Below are positions 24,293 through 32,700 of a DNA stretch of 33,478 bases, one piece after another. Position numbers and translations under genes: made by a program. This stretch comes from Pseudomonadota bacterium (GTDB lineage Bacteria; Desulfobacterota; BSN033; WVXP01): assembly GCA_011773445.1 (NCBI GenBank), contig WVXP01000161.1, positions 5,327 through 38,804 on the forward strand, written 5' to 3'. Position 1 is the stretch's first letter. Each line of letters opens with the position of its first letter. The notes under the pieces were generated by a model. It searched no databases and had not been told where the DNA came from. It saw only the letters and a program-made list of their open reading frames with translations.

Positions 24293-25684
24293 TTAAGGCT
24301 TAAGGGAGTGGTGATCCAGGAAGAGATTAAGCAGCCGAGAATCCTCCTTCGAAGTCTTGGAGAATTTGATCCCTGCCAGCGATCCTCCATCGGGGATGGG
24401 TTGGACATACACCACCACCCCGCCCAATTTGGCATCCTCACCTTCCAGAGGTAGGGCAACATTGAGCCGACGGCCGATAGATAAAGAGGCCTCCGTTTTG
24501 ATTTGAATGCCTCCCCAACTGATATTATGGAGCACTGCCTGAATATTATCGTGCGTAATTGTTTCTCGAATCCGGATTCGTGGAGACCCCCGCCGGTCCT
24601 CATACGAGGAACTCGCCTCTCTCAGATATGTGCTTGCTATCTTTTGGGCTTTCCTAGAATCCGTTTTTTGCAATGGGTCTGCCAGGCATTTGTCGCAGGT
24701 CGTTGATGACCAATGAACCGGGTTGCCGCAATTGAGACACCGAATGGTGTGACTCTCCTTCCTCATGCCGCGTCCTGGTTGGGATCTTCCTGAACCTTTC
24801 GATTTTGATTTCTCCTCGTACATTCGTTGGTCTGCAAGCTGAATGAGTGTCTCAACTTCCAGATCGTCTCGAAATGCAGCTACCCCCAGACTCAGACCCG
24901 CGCCAGCCGGAGCCGTCTCTCTGAATTTATTCTGCATCCGACACCCAATGGCCCGCGCTGTTTCCTCATCGGCCTCTGGGAGGACAACGACAAACTCGTC
25001 TCCACCGTATCTGAAAACACAGTCAACGTGCTGCCTCACTGAAAATTGAAGTACCCGCGCAATCGTTCTCAAGAGAACGTCCCCTTCAAGATGACCATAC
25101 TGATCATTAAATCGTTTGAAATTGTCCACGTCCAACATAATAATGGAAAGGGGACGACCCTGCCGCCTCGCACGATCTATTTCGCGCTTCAATTTCTGAT
25201 AGAAGTACCTCCGGTTGTATAGGTCCGTCAGCTCATCCGTAATGGCTCTGAAGTAGAGCTTGTTTCTGAGGATTCTCTCCATTTCGATTTTATGGAGCCG
25301 AGCCCCGAGCTGGTCGAGGTTGAAAGGTTTGGCCAGAAAGTCGCTGGCTCCGGCTTGAACGATCTTCATCGGGGAATAATTGTTGTCAAATGCCGTTATG
25401 ATCAACACATCGACATCAGAATGCTTCTTCTTAATGATACGAAGCAGTTCAAGACCGTCCATTTCTGGCATGACAATATCAGAGATGACAATCGGAAAGT
25501 GAGTCTTCTTGAGGAACTCCAAAGCGCTGCGCCCAGAATTTGCCTCCACACCCAAATATCCGAATGATTCAACAAAACTCCGGAGAATTCCTCGAAAGAT
25601 GTCATCATCGTCGACGATAAGAACCTTCTTATATAAAGTCTCCTGCTCCGTTGCAAGCTCAATGGTTGTCACGCCCAACTCCAC
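24293..25684 (-). CDS. REC-GGDEF-zinc ribbon-PilZ response regulator
   Basis: This 463-residue protein has four modules. The receiver (19-135) has acidic DDDD at 25-28, phospho-acceptor Asp69 in ISDIVMPEMDG and Lys119. The GGDEF domain (145-295) has LTDLYNRRYF and RYGGDEF (225-231), so diguanylate cyclase activity is likely; the inhibitory I-site RxxD is QHVD. A zinc ribbon CLNCG-x10-CDKC (Cys316, 319, 330, 333) follows. The PilZ domain (~362-455) has RRGSPR (RxxxR) and NISWGG (NxSxxG), both needed to bind c-di-GMP. It may sense its own product through PilZ. The start is GTG 25684 or, better placed after GGAG, GTG 25672. It faces the peptide/EPS cluster convergently. Confidence 0.9.
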   Translation of the reverse strand: MELGVTTIELATEQETLYKKVLIVDDDDIFRGILRSFVESFGYLGVEANSGRSALEFLKKTHFPIVISDIVMPEMDGLELLRIIKKKHSDVDVLIITAFDNNYSPMKIVQAGASDFLAKPFNLDQLGARLHKIEMERILRNKLYFRAITDELTDLYNRRYFYQKLKREIDRARRQGRPLSIIMLDVDNFKRFNDQYGHLEGDVLLRTIARVLQFSVRQHVDCVFRYGGDEFVVVLPEADEETARAIGCRMQNKFRETAPAGAGLSLGVAAFRDDLEVETLIQLADQRMYEEKSKSKGSGRSQPGRGMRKESHTIRCLNCGNPVHWSSTTCDKCLADPLQKTDSRKAQKIASTYLREASSSYEDRRGSPRIRIRETITHDNIQAVLHNISWGGIQIKTEASLSIGRRLNVALPLEGEDAKLGGVVVYVQPIPDGGSLAGIKFSKTSKEDSRLLNLFLDHHSLKP

Positions 25685-25742
25685 CTCAATTCGAATTTGA
25701 TTTCAGCTGCTCAAAGGTCTCCCGTCCCGTAGGTTTGATGAA

Positions 25743-25759
25743 TGCCAATTCTATGCCAA
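25743..25759 (-). promoter_or_regulatory. Possible sigma-54-type promoter for the GGDEF-PilZ gene
   Basis: Read on the minus strand this is TTGGCATAGAATTGGCA, with GG-N10-GC and one mismatch in each core element (TGGCAT, TGGC for TTGC). It lies ~60-85 bp upstream of the GTG start options. The match is weaker than the plus-strand sites and may be chance in a 300-bp AT-rich gap. Confidence 0.3.
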
Positions 25760-25929
25760 GTCAGGCGAAGATATTTTGTGCAGTAATTTTGGGAAGTTAT
25801 CGATTTCATTCTCAGTGGTATCGGCCTCCTCTACGCCAAAAATTGACAACAATTGGCCAAAATTTGATCACAGAAAATGGGGGACAGGAGGTTTCTCTTT
25901 TTGGTAGACTGGGAATAAACTCTCTTCGT

Positions 25930-25949
25930 GTTACCCTCGAGGGTGTAAC
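25930..25949. repeat. Palindrome around CCCTCGAGGG
   Basis: GTTACCCTCGAGGGTGTAAC is a near-perfect palindrome with one extra base in the right arm, ~40 bp from the transposase stop codon and just outside the 25-bp inverted repeat. It could be a REP-like hairpin recognised by the adjacent transposase, or a terminator. Confidence 0.5.
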
Positions 25950-25969
25950 CCTTTGATTCTCTAAGATAT

Positions 25970-27038
25970 AACGTTGTTGGATTTGTTGAATTACTGTTCC
26001 GTAGACCTTTTTACTGTTTTGGAGATGGCAGATGTGGAGACACCCATTTGGCGAGCTATCTCTGCTAACGGAATCCCATAGATCTCCACGAGCTTACACG
26101 CTATCATTGACCTGATCTGAGATATGCGTCTTCGACGGCCTCCAGCCCTCAATTCTTCAACGCTGATCCTCTCTTTTTTGCATACCTCCTCAATGAACCG
26201 TTCCACCTCTTGACTCCGCTGATTTGCTGGAAACTGATACTGTACAATCTTATCGGCTTCCATCGTGACTCGTTCTACAAAATCTCCACTTCCCAATATC
26301 CGCTCATCAGATAACTCACGACCTCCATGTCTACGCAAGGATATCACCTGGGACCACCCGCCCCGAGAACGAATCAAACCTCCCCCCACTAACTCGGGAC
26401 GTCTCCCCTGTGCTATCCCTGCTTCCACATACTGATGATAAGCCCTTTTGGCCTCTCCTTCTCTCTTGCCAAACCAGTTCAACACATAGTCTCGATCCTG
26501 CCATTCATTTTTGAATCGACCCATCAAAACACCGTGACCACACCAAGGGTATCTGGCAAGTTCGGACATGTTTTCTAATATTCTCGCTCGCAAAGGATTC
26601 AGGTGAATGTAACGAACCAACTCCAAAAAATAGGAATCTTCTTCACAAACTATCGATTTATAACGATTCTGAAACAGATGGCCATGCCGGGAATGACGGC
26701 GGTTATACGCAACAGCATAGCCGGTAAGCAATCGTCGCATGTACCTCGACAAACCCAATGCTCCGCTCCGTAAGAGAATGTGAGCATGATTTGGCATCAA
26801 AGACCAGGCATAGATTACCGTACCAGTTTCAGGGGCAATCTTGCCCATGCGAAATACGAAATCTTGTCGATCTTCGTCATTATCAACAATACGCTCCTTT
26901 TCAATCCCCCGGATGATGACGTGATGTAAAGTTCCGGGAGCATCGAGCCTCGCCTGCCGGGGCATAAAACCTCTCCGAACCTGGTTTTCTCATCTCATAT
27001 CATGACTAGAAAAGTTATTCAACAAATTCAACAACGTC
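25970..27038. mobile_element. RAYT-type element bounded by 25-bp inverted repeats
   Basis: The left end (25970-25994) begins AACGTTGTTGGATTTGTTGA and its reverse complement matches the right end (27014-27038, GTTATTCAACAAATTCAACA and on) at 22 of 25 positions. The repeats enclose only the Y1 transposase gene; the left repeat overlaps its stop codon. IS200/IS605 elements normally have hairpins rather than long terminal inverted repeats, so these may be two REP-like units in opposite orientation. Confidence 0.65.
25991..26965 (-). CDS. REP-associated tyrosine transposase (Y1/IS200-like), with C-terminal HTH
   Basis: This 324-residue HUH-family nuclease starts MPRQARLDAPGTLHHVIIRG, the usual opening of this group. 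The HUH motif is PNHAHILL (His60, His62), and the Tyr-containing helix is YFLELVRYIHLNPLRARIL. A C-terminal extension after ~210 ends in a DNA-binding HTH, IPLAEIARQMGVSTSAISKT. RAYT proteins cut and join single-stranded DNA at REP hairpins and are usually domesticated single-copy genes. GGAGAGG precedes the ATG. The gene appears intact. It separates the signalling gene from the decayed toxin-antitoxin pair, consistent with an insertion-prone region. Confidence 0.88.
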   Translation of the reverse strand: MPRQARLDAPGTLHHVIIRGIEKERIVDNDEDRQDFVFRMGKIAPETGTVIYAWSLMPNHAHILLRSGALGLSRYMRRLLTGYAVAYNRRHSRHGHLFQNRYKSIVCEEDSYFLELVRYIHLNPLRARILENMSELARYPWCGHGVLMGRFKNEWQDRDYVLNWFGKREGEAKRAYHQYVEAGIAQGRRPELVGGGLIRSRGGWSQVISLRRHGGRELSDERILGSGDFVERVTMEADKIVQYQFPANQRSQEVERFIEEVCKKERISVEELRAGGRRRRISQIRSMIACKLVEIYGIPLAEIARQMGVSTSAISKTVKRSTEQ

Positions 27039-27086
27039 CCCCAAAGAGGTTTGATGACCCGCTTTTTTTATGCTAGTGTAGTTCCT

Positions 27087-27449
27087 ATGAGGCTTTCCGC
27101 AAAACCAAGAATGGATCGGGTAGGTAAGAATCTCATTATCTCTGAGATCAAAACTCTGCTTTCGAAACAAGAGCGGATTCTGTTTGCCTATCTGCATGGG
27201 TCATTCACCCGAGATGGGCCATTTCGACACATCGATGTAGCAATTTATCTGGACCCATCCGGGTTCAGTAGTTCTGATGACATCTTGGAGCACGGTCTTG
27301 CTCTGGGCGCAGCATTCGATATGTCCATTTCCGGCGCCACCACGGATATTCGCCCCTTAAATTTGGCTCCTCTTCTATTCAAATTCGCTCTTGTGACGGA
27401 GGGGAGCCTTATCCTCACAAAGGACGAAGAAAAACGGGCTGACTTTTGA
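27087..27449 (+). CDS. MNT-type nucleotidyltransferase (MntA-like antitoxin)
   Basis: A ~120-residue protein with the minimal nucleotidyltransferase motif AYLHGSFTRDGPFRHIDVAIYLD. In MntA-type antitoxins this motif is GSx10DxD with FRDIDVAVY; here the first Asp is His, so AMP transfer may be lost. The rest (LALGAAFDMSI, LNLAPLLFKFALVTEGSLI) fits the family. MntA proteins inhibit the partner HEPN RNase (HepT) by adding AMP groups. The HEPN partner follows 81 bp downstream but is broken by frameshifts. ATG 27087 is chosen over TTG 27051, which would add 12 unmatched residues. It is likely part of a decaying toxin-antitoxin unit. Confidence 0.8.
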   Translation: MRLSAKPRMDRVGKNLIISEIKTLLSKQERILFAYLHGSFTRDGPFRHIDVAIYLDPSGFSSSDDILEHGLALGAAFDMSISGATTDIRPLNLAPLLFKFALVTEGSLILTKDEEKRADF

Positions 27450-27530
27450 GGTGAGAACTCGGAGCCTGTATTTCGATTTTCTGCCACATCTGAAATTCTA
27501 TGATAGAACGATCGTTCTAGGAGAACCGGG

Positions 27531-27953
27531 ATGAACGATATGGAGAATAATATTCTCAACCGTTTATTCAGTGAGATGGGCGAATCCCTTCGCAAGTTGA
27601 GGATTTTTTCGAGACTATCAAAGAACGATTTCTTAGGTCAGGCTGAAAAAATCGATGCGACAAAATACAATTTCATCGTTGCCATCGAGGCCATGATCGA
27701 CATCTGCAATCGGATAATTTCAACAAAAAATGGGTTATCCCCAGGACTATTCCGAAGTCATCAGACTCATGGGCGAAAACGGAGTTTTTGAGGGAGACTT
27801 AGCGAAGCGATTGGTAGAGATGGTCAAATTTAGAAATATGCTCGTTCATCTTTACTGGAAAATAGAAGATGATAGGGTGCACGGCTCAAGAAAAACCTTG
27901 ATGATTTCGAGGCATTCGTACAGGCCATCAGGACCTATCTTAAAGATAGCTGA
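27531..27953 (+). pseudogene. HEPN toxin HepT (DUF86-like), two compensating frameshifts
   Basis: The reading frame starts MNDMENNILNRLFSEMGESL and gives the HEPN-like KYNFIVAIEAMIDICNRII up to ~27730. It then continues only in the +1 frame: YPQDYSEVIRLMGENGVF and KFRNMLVHLYWKIEDD, with the RNase motif R-x4-H in RNMLVH. Near 27880-27887 it returns to the original frame as LKKNLDDFEAFVQAIRTYLK before TGA 27951-27953. One extra base near 27731-27736 (next to an A6 run and GGGTT) and one missing base near 27885 explain this; repaired, it would be 140 residues, the usual HepT size. Either real decay or assembly errors could be the cause. Confidence 0.82.
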
Positions 27954-28020
27954 AGTTCATTGATCTGCTCGATTCACAAAAACATCGTAAATCCACTCAG
28001 CTGCTGAAAGGGACCGACCA

Positions 28021-29274
28021 GTGGCGATCACATCCATCAGAGGTTTTAAAGACATTCTTCCAGACGAGGTGGGAAAATGGCAATTCGCTGAGGCCACAGC
28101 ACGGCGAGTGTTTGAATCCTACGATTTTTCAGAGATAAGAATACCCCTTCTGGAGAAGACCGAGCTATTCACCCGCGGCATCGGTGAATCTACCGATATT
28201 GTCGAAAAGGAGATGTACACCTTCACCGACCGAAGTGGAATCTCGGTGACCTTGAGGCCTGAGGCGACGGCCTCCATTGTGCGAGCTTATATCGAAAAGA
28301 GTATGTATAAACAAAACCCGGTAGCGAAGCTTTATGTCATCGGACCCATGTTCCGTTACGAGCGGCCACAGAAGGGCAGATTTCGACAGTTCAATCAGAT
28401 CAACGCAGAAGTTTTCGGCCTTGAAGACCCTCTGATCGACGTCGAAGTCATGGTCATGTTGATCCATTTTCTCCAGGAAATCGGCCTTGAAAAACTGGAG
28501 CTCCAGCTTAACAGTCTGGGGTGCAAGGCCTGTCGCCCCTCTTATCAGGAAAGGCTCAAGGAGTTCCTGCTCTCCAATAAAGGGCGTTTCTGCGCCGACT
28601 GCCAGAGGAGAATCCGCACAAATCCTCTTAGAATATTCGATTGCAAGATAGAATCGTGCAAGGAGATCATGGGCCAGGGCCCTTTGATGCTGGATTTCCT
28701 CGGACCCGAATGCCGTGACCATTTCGAATTGGTGACTTCCTATCTGAAAGCGCTTGAAACCCCTTATGTGATAAACGCAAAAATGGTGAGAGGCCTCGAC
28801 TACTACGTGAGAACCGCCTTTGAAATGGTCTCAGGCGACCTCGGAGCCCAGAATGCCGTAGCGGGGGGTGGACGTTACGACGGTCTGATTGTCGATCTGG
28901 GAGGACCTGAGATCCCCGGAATCGGTTTCGCCATCGGCATGGAGAGACTCATCTCTCTCCTCTCTCCCGATGTCGGCAGCCAGAAGATCCCACACCTCTT
29001 CATCGCAACGATCGGTGAGAAATCACGGATTCAGGGCTTCAAGCTAGCCAAAACCCTTCGCCTGGAAGGCCTCAGCGTCGAGATGGGCTATGAAAAGAAG
29101 AGTCTGAAATCCCAGATGAGACGAGCCGACAAATTGGCTTGCCCATATGTTCTTATACTCGGGGAAGAAGAGCTTCAGCGTGGCACGGCCATGCTGAGGG
29201 ATATGAGGTCCAAAACCCAGGAGCAGTTGGACCTGACTCTCGCCCCTGAAGTGCTATTAAGAAAAATGAAATGA
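28021..29274 (+). CDS. hisS: Histidyl-tRNA synthetase
   Basis: This 417-residue class II synthetase charges tRNA-His in the cytoplasm. It opens ITSIRGFKDILPDE, followed by the motif 1 region, motif 2 GPMFRYERPQKGRFRQFNQ, the histidine-specific RGLDYYVRTAFE and AGGGRYDGL, and motif 3 PGIGFAIGMERL. The C-terminal anticodon-binding domain runs from PHLFIATIGEK to the end. The start is GTG 28021. An insertion with several cysteines (CKACRPSYQERL, CADCQRRI, FDCKIESCKEI) is common in many bacterial HisRS. It stands alone between toxin-antitoxin remnants. Confidence 0.97.
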   Translation: MAITSIRGFKDILPDEVGKWQFAEATARRVFESYDFSEIRIPLLEKTELFTRGIGESTDIVEKEMYTFTDRSGISVTLRPEATASIVRAYIEKSMYKQNPVAKLYVIGPMFRYERPQKGRFRQFNQINAEVFGLEDPLIDVEVMVMLIHFLQEIGLEKLELQLNSLGCKACRPSYQERLKEFLLSNKGRFCADCQRRIRTNPLRIFDCKIESCKEIMGQGPLMLDFLGPECRDHFELVTSYLKALETPYVINAKMVRGLDYYVRTAFEMVSGDLGAQNAVAGGGRYDGLIVDLGGPEIPGIGFAIGMERLISLLSPDVGSQKIPHLFIATIGEKSRIQGFKLAKTLRLEGLSVEMGYEKKSLKSQMRRADKLACPYVLILGEEELQRGTAMLRDMRSKTQEQLDLTLAPEVLLRKMK

Positions 29275-29520
29275 TTCGTGAAGGCTTCCAGGAACTGTTG
29301 TTTGAGAAGAGCATGAGCCGAAATAGAGCAGGGCAAGCCCCATCGTTTAACTTCCCATTCTGGGACTGTGTATTGTAGGCGATGAAGGATTACGGGTACA
29401 CGAAGTATTTCGAAAACGAGGTCGTGTCGCGACTGCCCGGCGGGAAAACGCCTTTGTTCTCACGGACGACCCCGGGTTCAGGAAAACAGAAGATCTGATA
29501 GAGACAAAATGGCTCAGTAA

Positions 29521-29655
29521 CTGAGCGCTGCCGAGTTTCGGAATCTTCTCGTTCACGAATATGTCGGGATAGACGGGGAGGAGGTTTACCGAAACCTTGA
29601 GCGGTCTCCTGATCTCAATCGATTCGCTGAACTCGTGACCAACTCGATGAAAAGG
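29521..29655 (+). pseudogene. C-terminal remnant of a second HEPN (HepT-like) toxin
   Basis: From 29530 the frame reads AEFRNLLVHEYVGIDGEEVY then RNLERSPDLNRFAELV, the typical C-terminal part of a HepT/DUF86 HEPN protein, including the R-x4-H motif RNLLVH. An in-frame TAA at 29518-29520 and the lack of any N-terminal part show it is truncated. It is a different paralogue from the one at 27531. The exact 3' limit is unclear because the frame runs on into the hairpin region. Confidence 0.65.
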
Positions 29656-29695
29656 AAATCTCGGCAGCAGCAAATAACCCAAAAACAAGGTCTGA

Positions 29696-29715
29696 CCCGG
29701 GGGCTTGACCCCGGG
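29696..29715 (-). terminator. GC-rich hairpin just past the pilY1-like stop
   Basis: CCCGGGG (29696-29702) and CCCCGGG (29709-29715) pair perfectly around a 6-base loop, 4 bases beyond the minus-strand stop codon. On the minus strand TTGTTTTTGGG follows ~10 bases later, so rho-independent termination is plausible but not ideal. The sequence also resembles a dispersed repeat of environmental genomes. Confidence 0.55.
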
Positions 29716-29719
29716 GCTG

Positions 29720-32700
29720 CTAGAAGATCTGCCGCCAGAAGATTAAGAAGAGTCCCCCGCTGGTCCCTGCTTCCACACCTCGGATGGAGCCGTCGACCCC
29801 CACTTTCGCCACGCCAAGGCCCTTGATCAATCCGTAAACCACTCCTGAGGGGATTGACCCACCGATGACTTTGAACCTGTCGGTTTTGCCGATGGCAGCA
29901 CTCGTCTCATCAAAATTGAACACCGCACTGCCTGTCGTGTAGTCGAGCGCGTAGATCCTGGCCGTGCCCAGGCTTGCGACTGACTCACAGGGATCGATTG
30001 GGGCGGTCATGTCAGGCTGAAAAGTCGTATAGTAGGCCACCCCTCCGAAGACGAGGGCCGGCGCAAGGGCTTTTTCGCCCGTGTTTTCGAGTCTGATATA
30101 CCACCCGGCCTTGGTCTGGAGGTTTGCCTTGATTGCATCCTTTTCGGCCTCGCTACCGGTCATTAGCTTTCCGTCTGTCAGATTGACCAGATCACTCACG
30201 GTCAAAGCCGATGCCGGGTTCCGATCCTTGATCGCATAGAGGTAGTCGATGTTTGCGTCGTCCAGGGGGTGAGCCCGGTTGCCACTACCGATGAAGAGCA
30301 TCTCGTATCCGTCTTCTTCGGCTACATCGGGGGGATAAAAGAACTTGCGATGAGCTGTTCCCGAGGGGTCGGCGTCAAAGATGATCTTCCCAGTCCAGGT
30401 TCCCGGGTCCGAGGAGCCCACATCGAATCGCCAGAGCTTTCCTCCGGTATCCCCGACGTAGAGTCGATCGACCATGCCGCTTCCCGTGGTATCGATCGCG
30501 GCCACGGAGCTAGGGATGGAATGGGTCATGGCTGCGTTTTGAGCGTTTGTGTACCTCCACACGTGTTGCCCGGTGAGAACATCCACCGCATAGACACCTC
30601 TTCCCATTGTGTCTGGTCCAGGGCTCCCATTGTCCTGATTGAGATCGTATCCGGCACCGATGAAGCCCACGGGCGTTGGAGTTCCTCCGTCGTTGATTGT
30701 GGCAATGACAGGCGTCGCAAAACTCAGGCCCATCTCGAGGTAGGGATAGGTGGCAACGGCCTTGTCTCCAGATTCTGTAGTCGTGTCGGGCCCAATCATG
30801 CCTGTGCTCTTCCATTCCGTGTCGCTTACCCAAACACCCCAATCGGCCCATCCGACAGGAATTTCCGGGTTTTCCGGATCGGTCACATCGATGGCAAAGT
30901 AATACTTCCCGCCTCGCCGAAGACCGCCCAGGAGAATCGCCTGATCGCCATCGGTCTTTCTGATCCTTCCATCATGATTGGCATCTTTTAGATAGACCTT
31001 TGGAGAGCCGTCCACGTAGAAGGCCGGAACCATACCGTCGCCGCTCAAATATTGAAGCTTTGGAAGCAGAGCGGGAGGAATATAAGCCCAGAGCTCTGAG
31101 CCTCCCGGATGCAAACCAGCGTCCCCATCCCAGAAGGCATGGAGCATGCCGTCGTTGGCTCCTGCATAGATGACCGTTGTGTCCTCATCGTAGGAAATAA
31201 CCGCGGGTCGCGAGTGGATAAAGGCCCCGAGTGCCCAAGGCCGCGTGTCCGTGGTCTCCCCATCCTGATCGTCGTCATAGACATCGTATCCTCTGATATA
31301 GTTAATTAGCTGAGTCCGTTTTGCCGTCTCGCCGGACAGAAGACCCAGTCTCTCCTCTGTGAGGGCTGTGGTATTGTTAATAGTAAACCCATTGGAGGGA
31401 TGGGTCAGCGGCCTAGTGGTCTTTCCGGCCACGAAGGTGTAGACATTTCTGTCTGCCAGGCTCATAGTCTGCAGCTTCTCTCCAACCCCACCTTTCGTCA
31501 CGCTATTACCATCGCCGCCATCGGCCCAGGGCCCCCAAAGGGAGACGGCGGTGTCCAAAATCTCTTGGTTCGGATCGACGGCAGGATCACCATAGAGATC
31601 CAGAATGTCTCCCTCGGAAATACCACGGACCGGGTCGTTCTCGGTTGCGATACCGAACTTTTTGATGTTTCCCGGCCAGAAGTTGGCCATGCCAGGACGA
31701 AACAAGGCAATATAGATCTCGTTTTTGCTCGAGGTCTTCTCCATGTAGTTCACGGGAATGACCGGCGCCGTGAAAGATGTATCTTTCTGAATGATCTCTC
31801 CAATGATTTGGTGAAAGGCGTTTCTGAGATCCCGCGTGTCCTCGACGTGGTAAAACTTCCCGCCTCCCTGATCGGCCGCATCTCGGAGGGCCTTGAAATC
31901 GACCTTGAAACCGATCGTATAGGTGATCACGTTTTGAATCCCTTCAAGGCTGGAATAGTCGTGGGTGTACATGTACTGGGCAAGGTCGTCGATGACATCG
32001 TCAACCTCATCGTCATTCCAGTCTTCCATGCCGTCGCCGTCGACGTCACCGATCTCTGTCTCAAGGATCGGGTGCGTATCCTCGGTGGCTGCGCCATCCG
32101 TGAGGTGAATCACGTAGTTTCTCTGGCACCAGTTTTCAATGGGGGATTCTGCCCCACTGTAAGGGCCGACATCAAAAAAGGCGCCGCCGTTTGGAAGAGA
32201 GTTCTCCATGTAGTACCGATGGGCCTCGAACTGGGATTCAGCCAGGGGGGTTCCCGAGTGGTTATCTGTCGCGTTGATGATGTCAATCAACTCTTGCCGC
32301 GTCCCTGTGTCGCCGGAGGTCATGTCCTGAACCGGAAACTGAAGTGATCCTCCCTCTTTATTTGAATTGTACGTCATATACCCAAACCGAACTCCGAAGG
32401 TGGCCTCGACAAGATCGGTCAGGACCTCCTTGGCGATCGCGTTTTTCTTCCGCATCGTCGATCCCTGGTCGCTCCACATGTAGTTGAGGTAGTTTCCCAT
32501 CCAGATCGAAATGGGATATGTATTCGGTGGGTAAGGCGTACCCGACGGCCAGTCCGAAGGGATACAGTAGTCAATGTCTGCCGCCGTGAGGGGCTTCCAA
32601 TCGGTATAGGTCCATTCGTTCATTAACACAATGTAACCATGCCAGAAACCCTTGTTCTGAACCGTCGTTTTCATCTCGGAACAGGGAAACTCCCCGAGAG

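Larger units (their letters stand above)
29275..29719. other. Gap with toxin-antitoxin-type debris between hisS and pilY1-like gene
   Basis: The 445-bp gap has a 38-codon ORF (29382-29498) starting MKDYGYTKYFENEVV, whose first half looks like the start of a small protein family but then degenerates, and the HEPN remnant described separately. The segment around 29681-29719 contains the C/G-rich hairpin next to the convergent gene's stop. Confidence 0.5.

Noticed and set aside
31400-32347. 315-residue plus-strand ORF opposite the pilY1-like gene
   Set aside because: It lies wholly antisense to the vWA/propeller coding region, with no recognisable domain.
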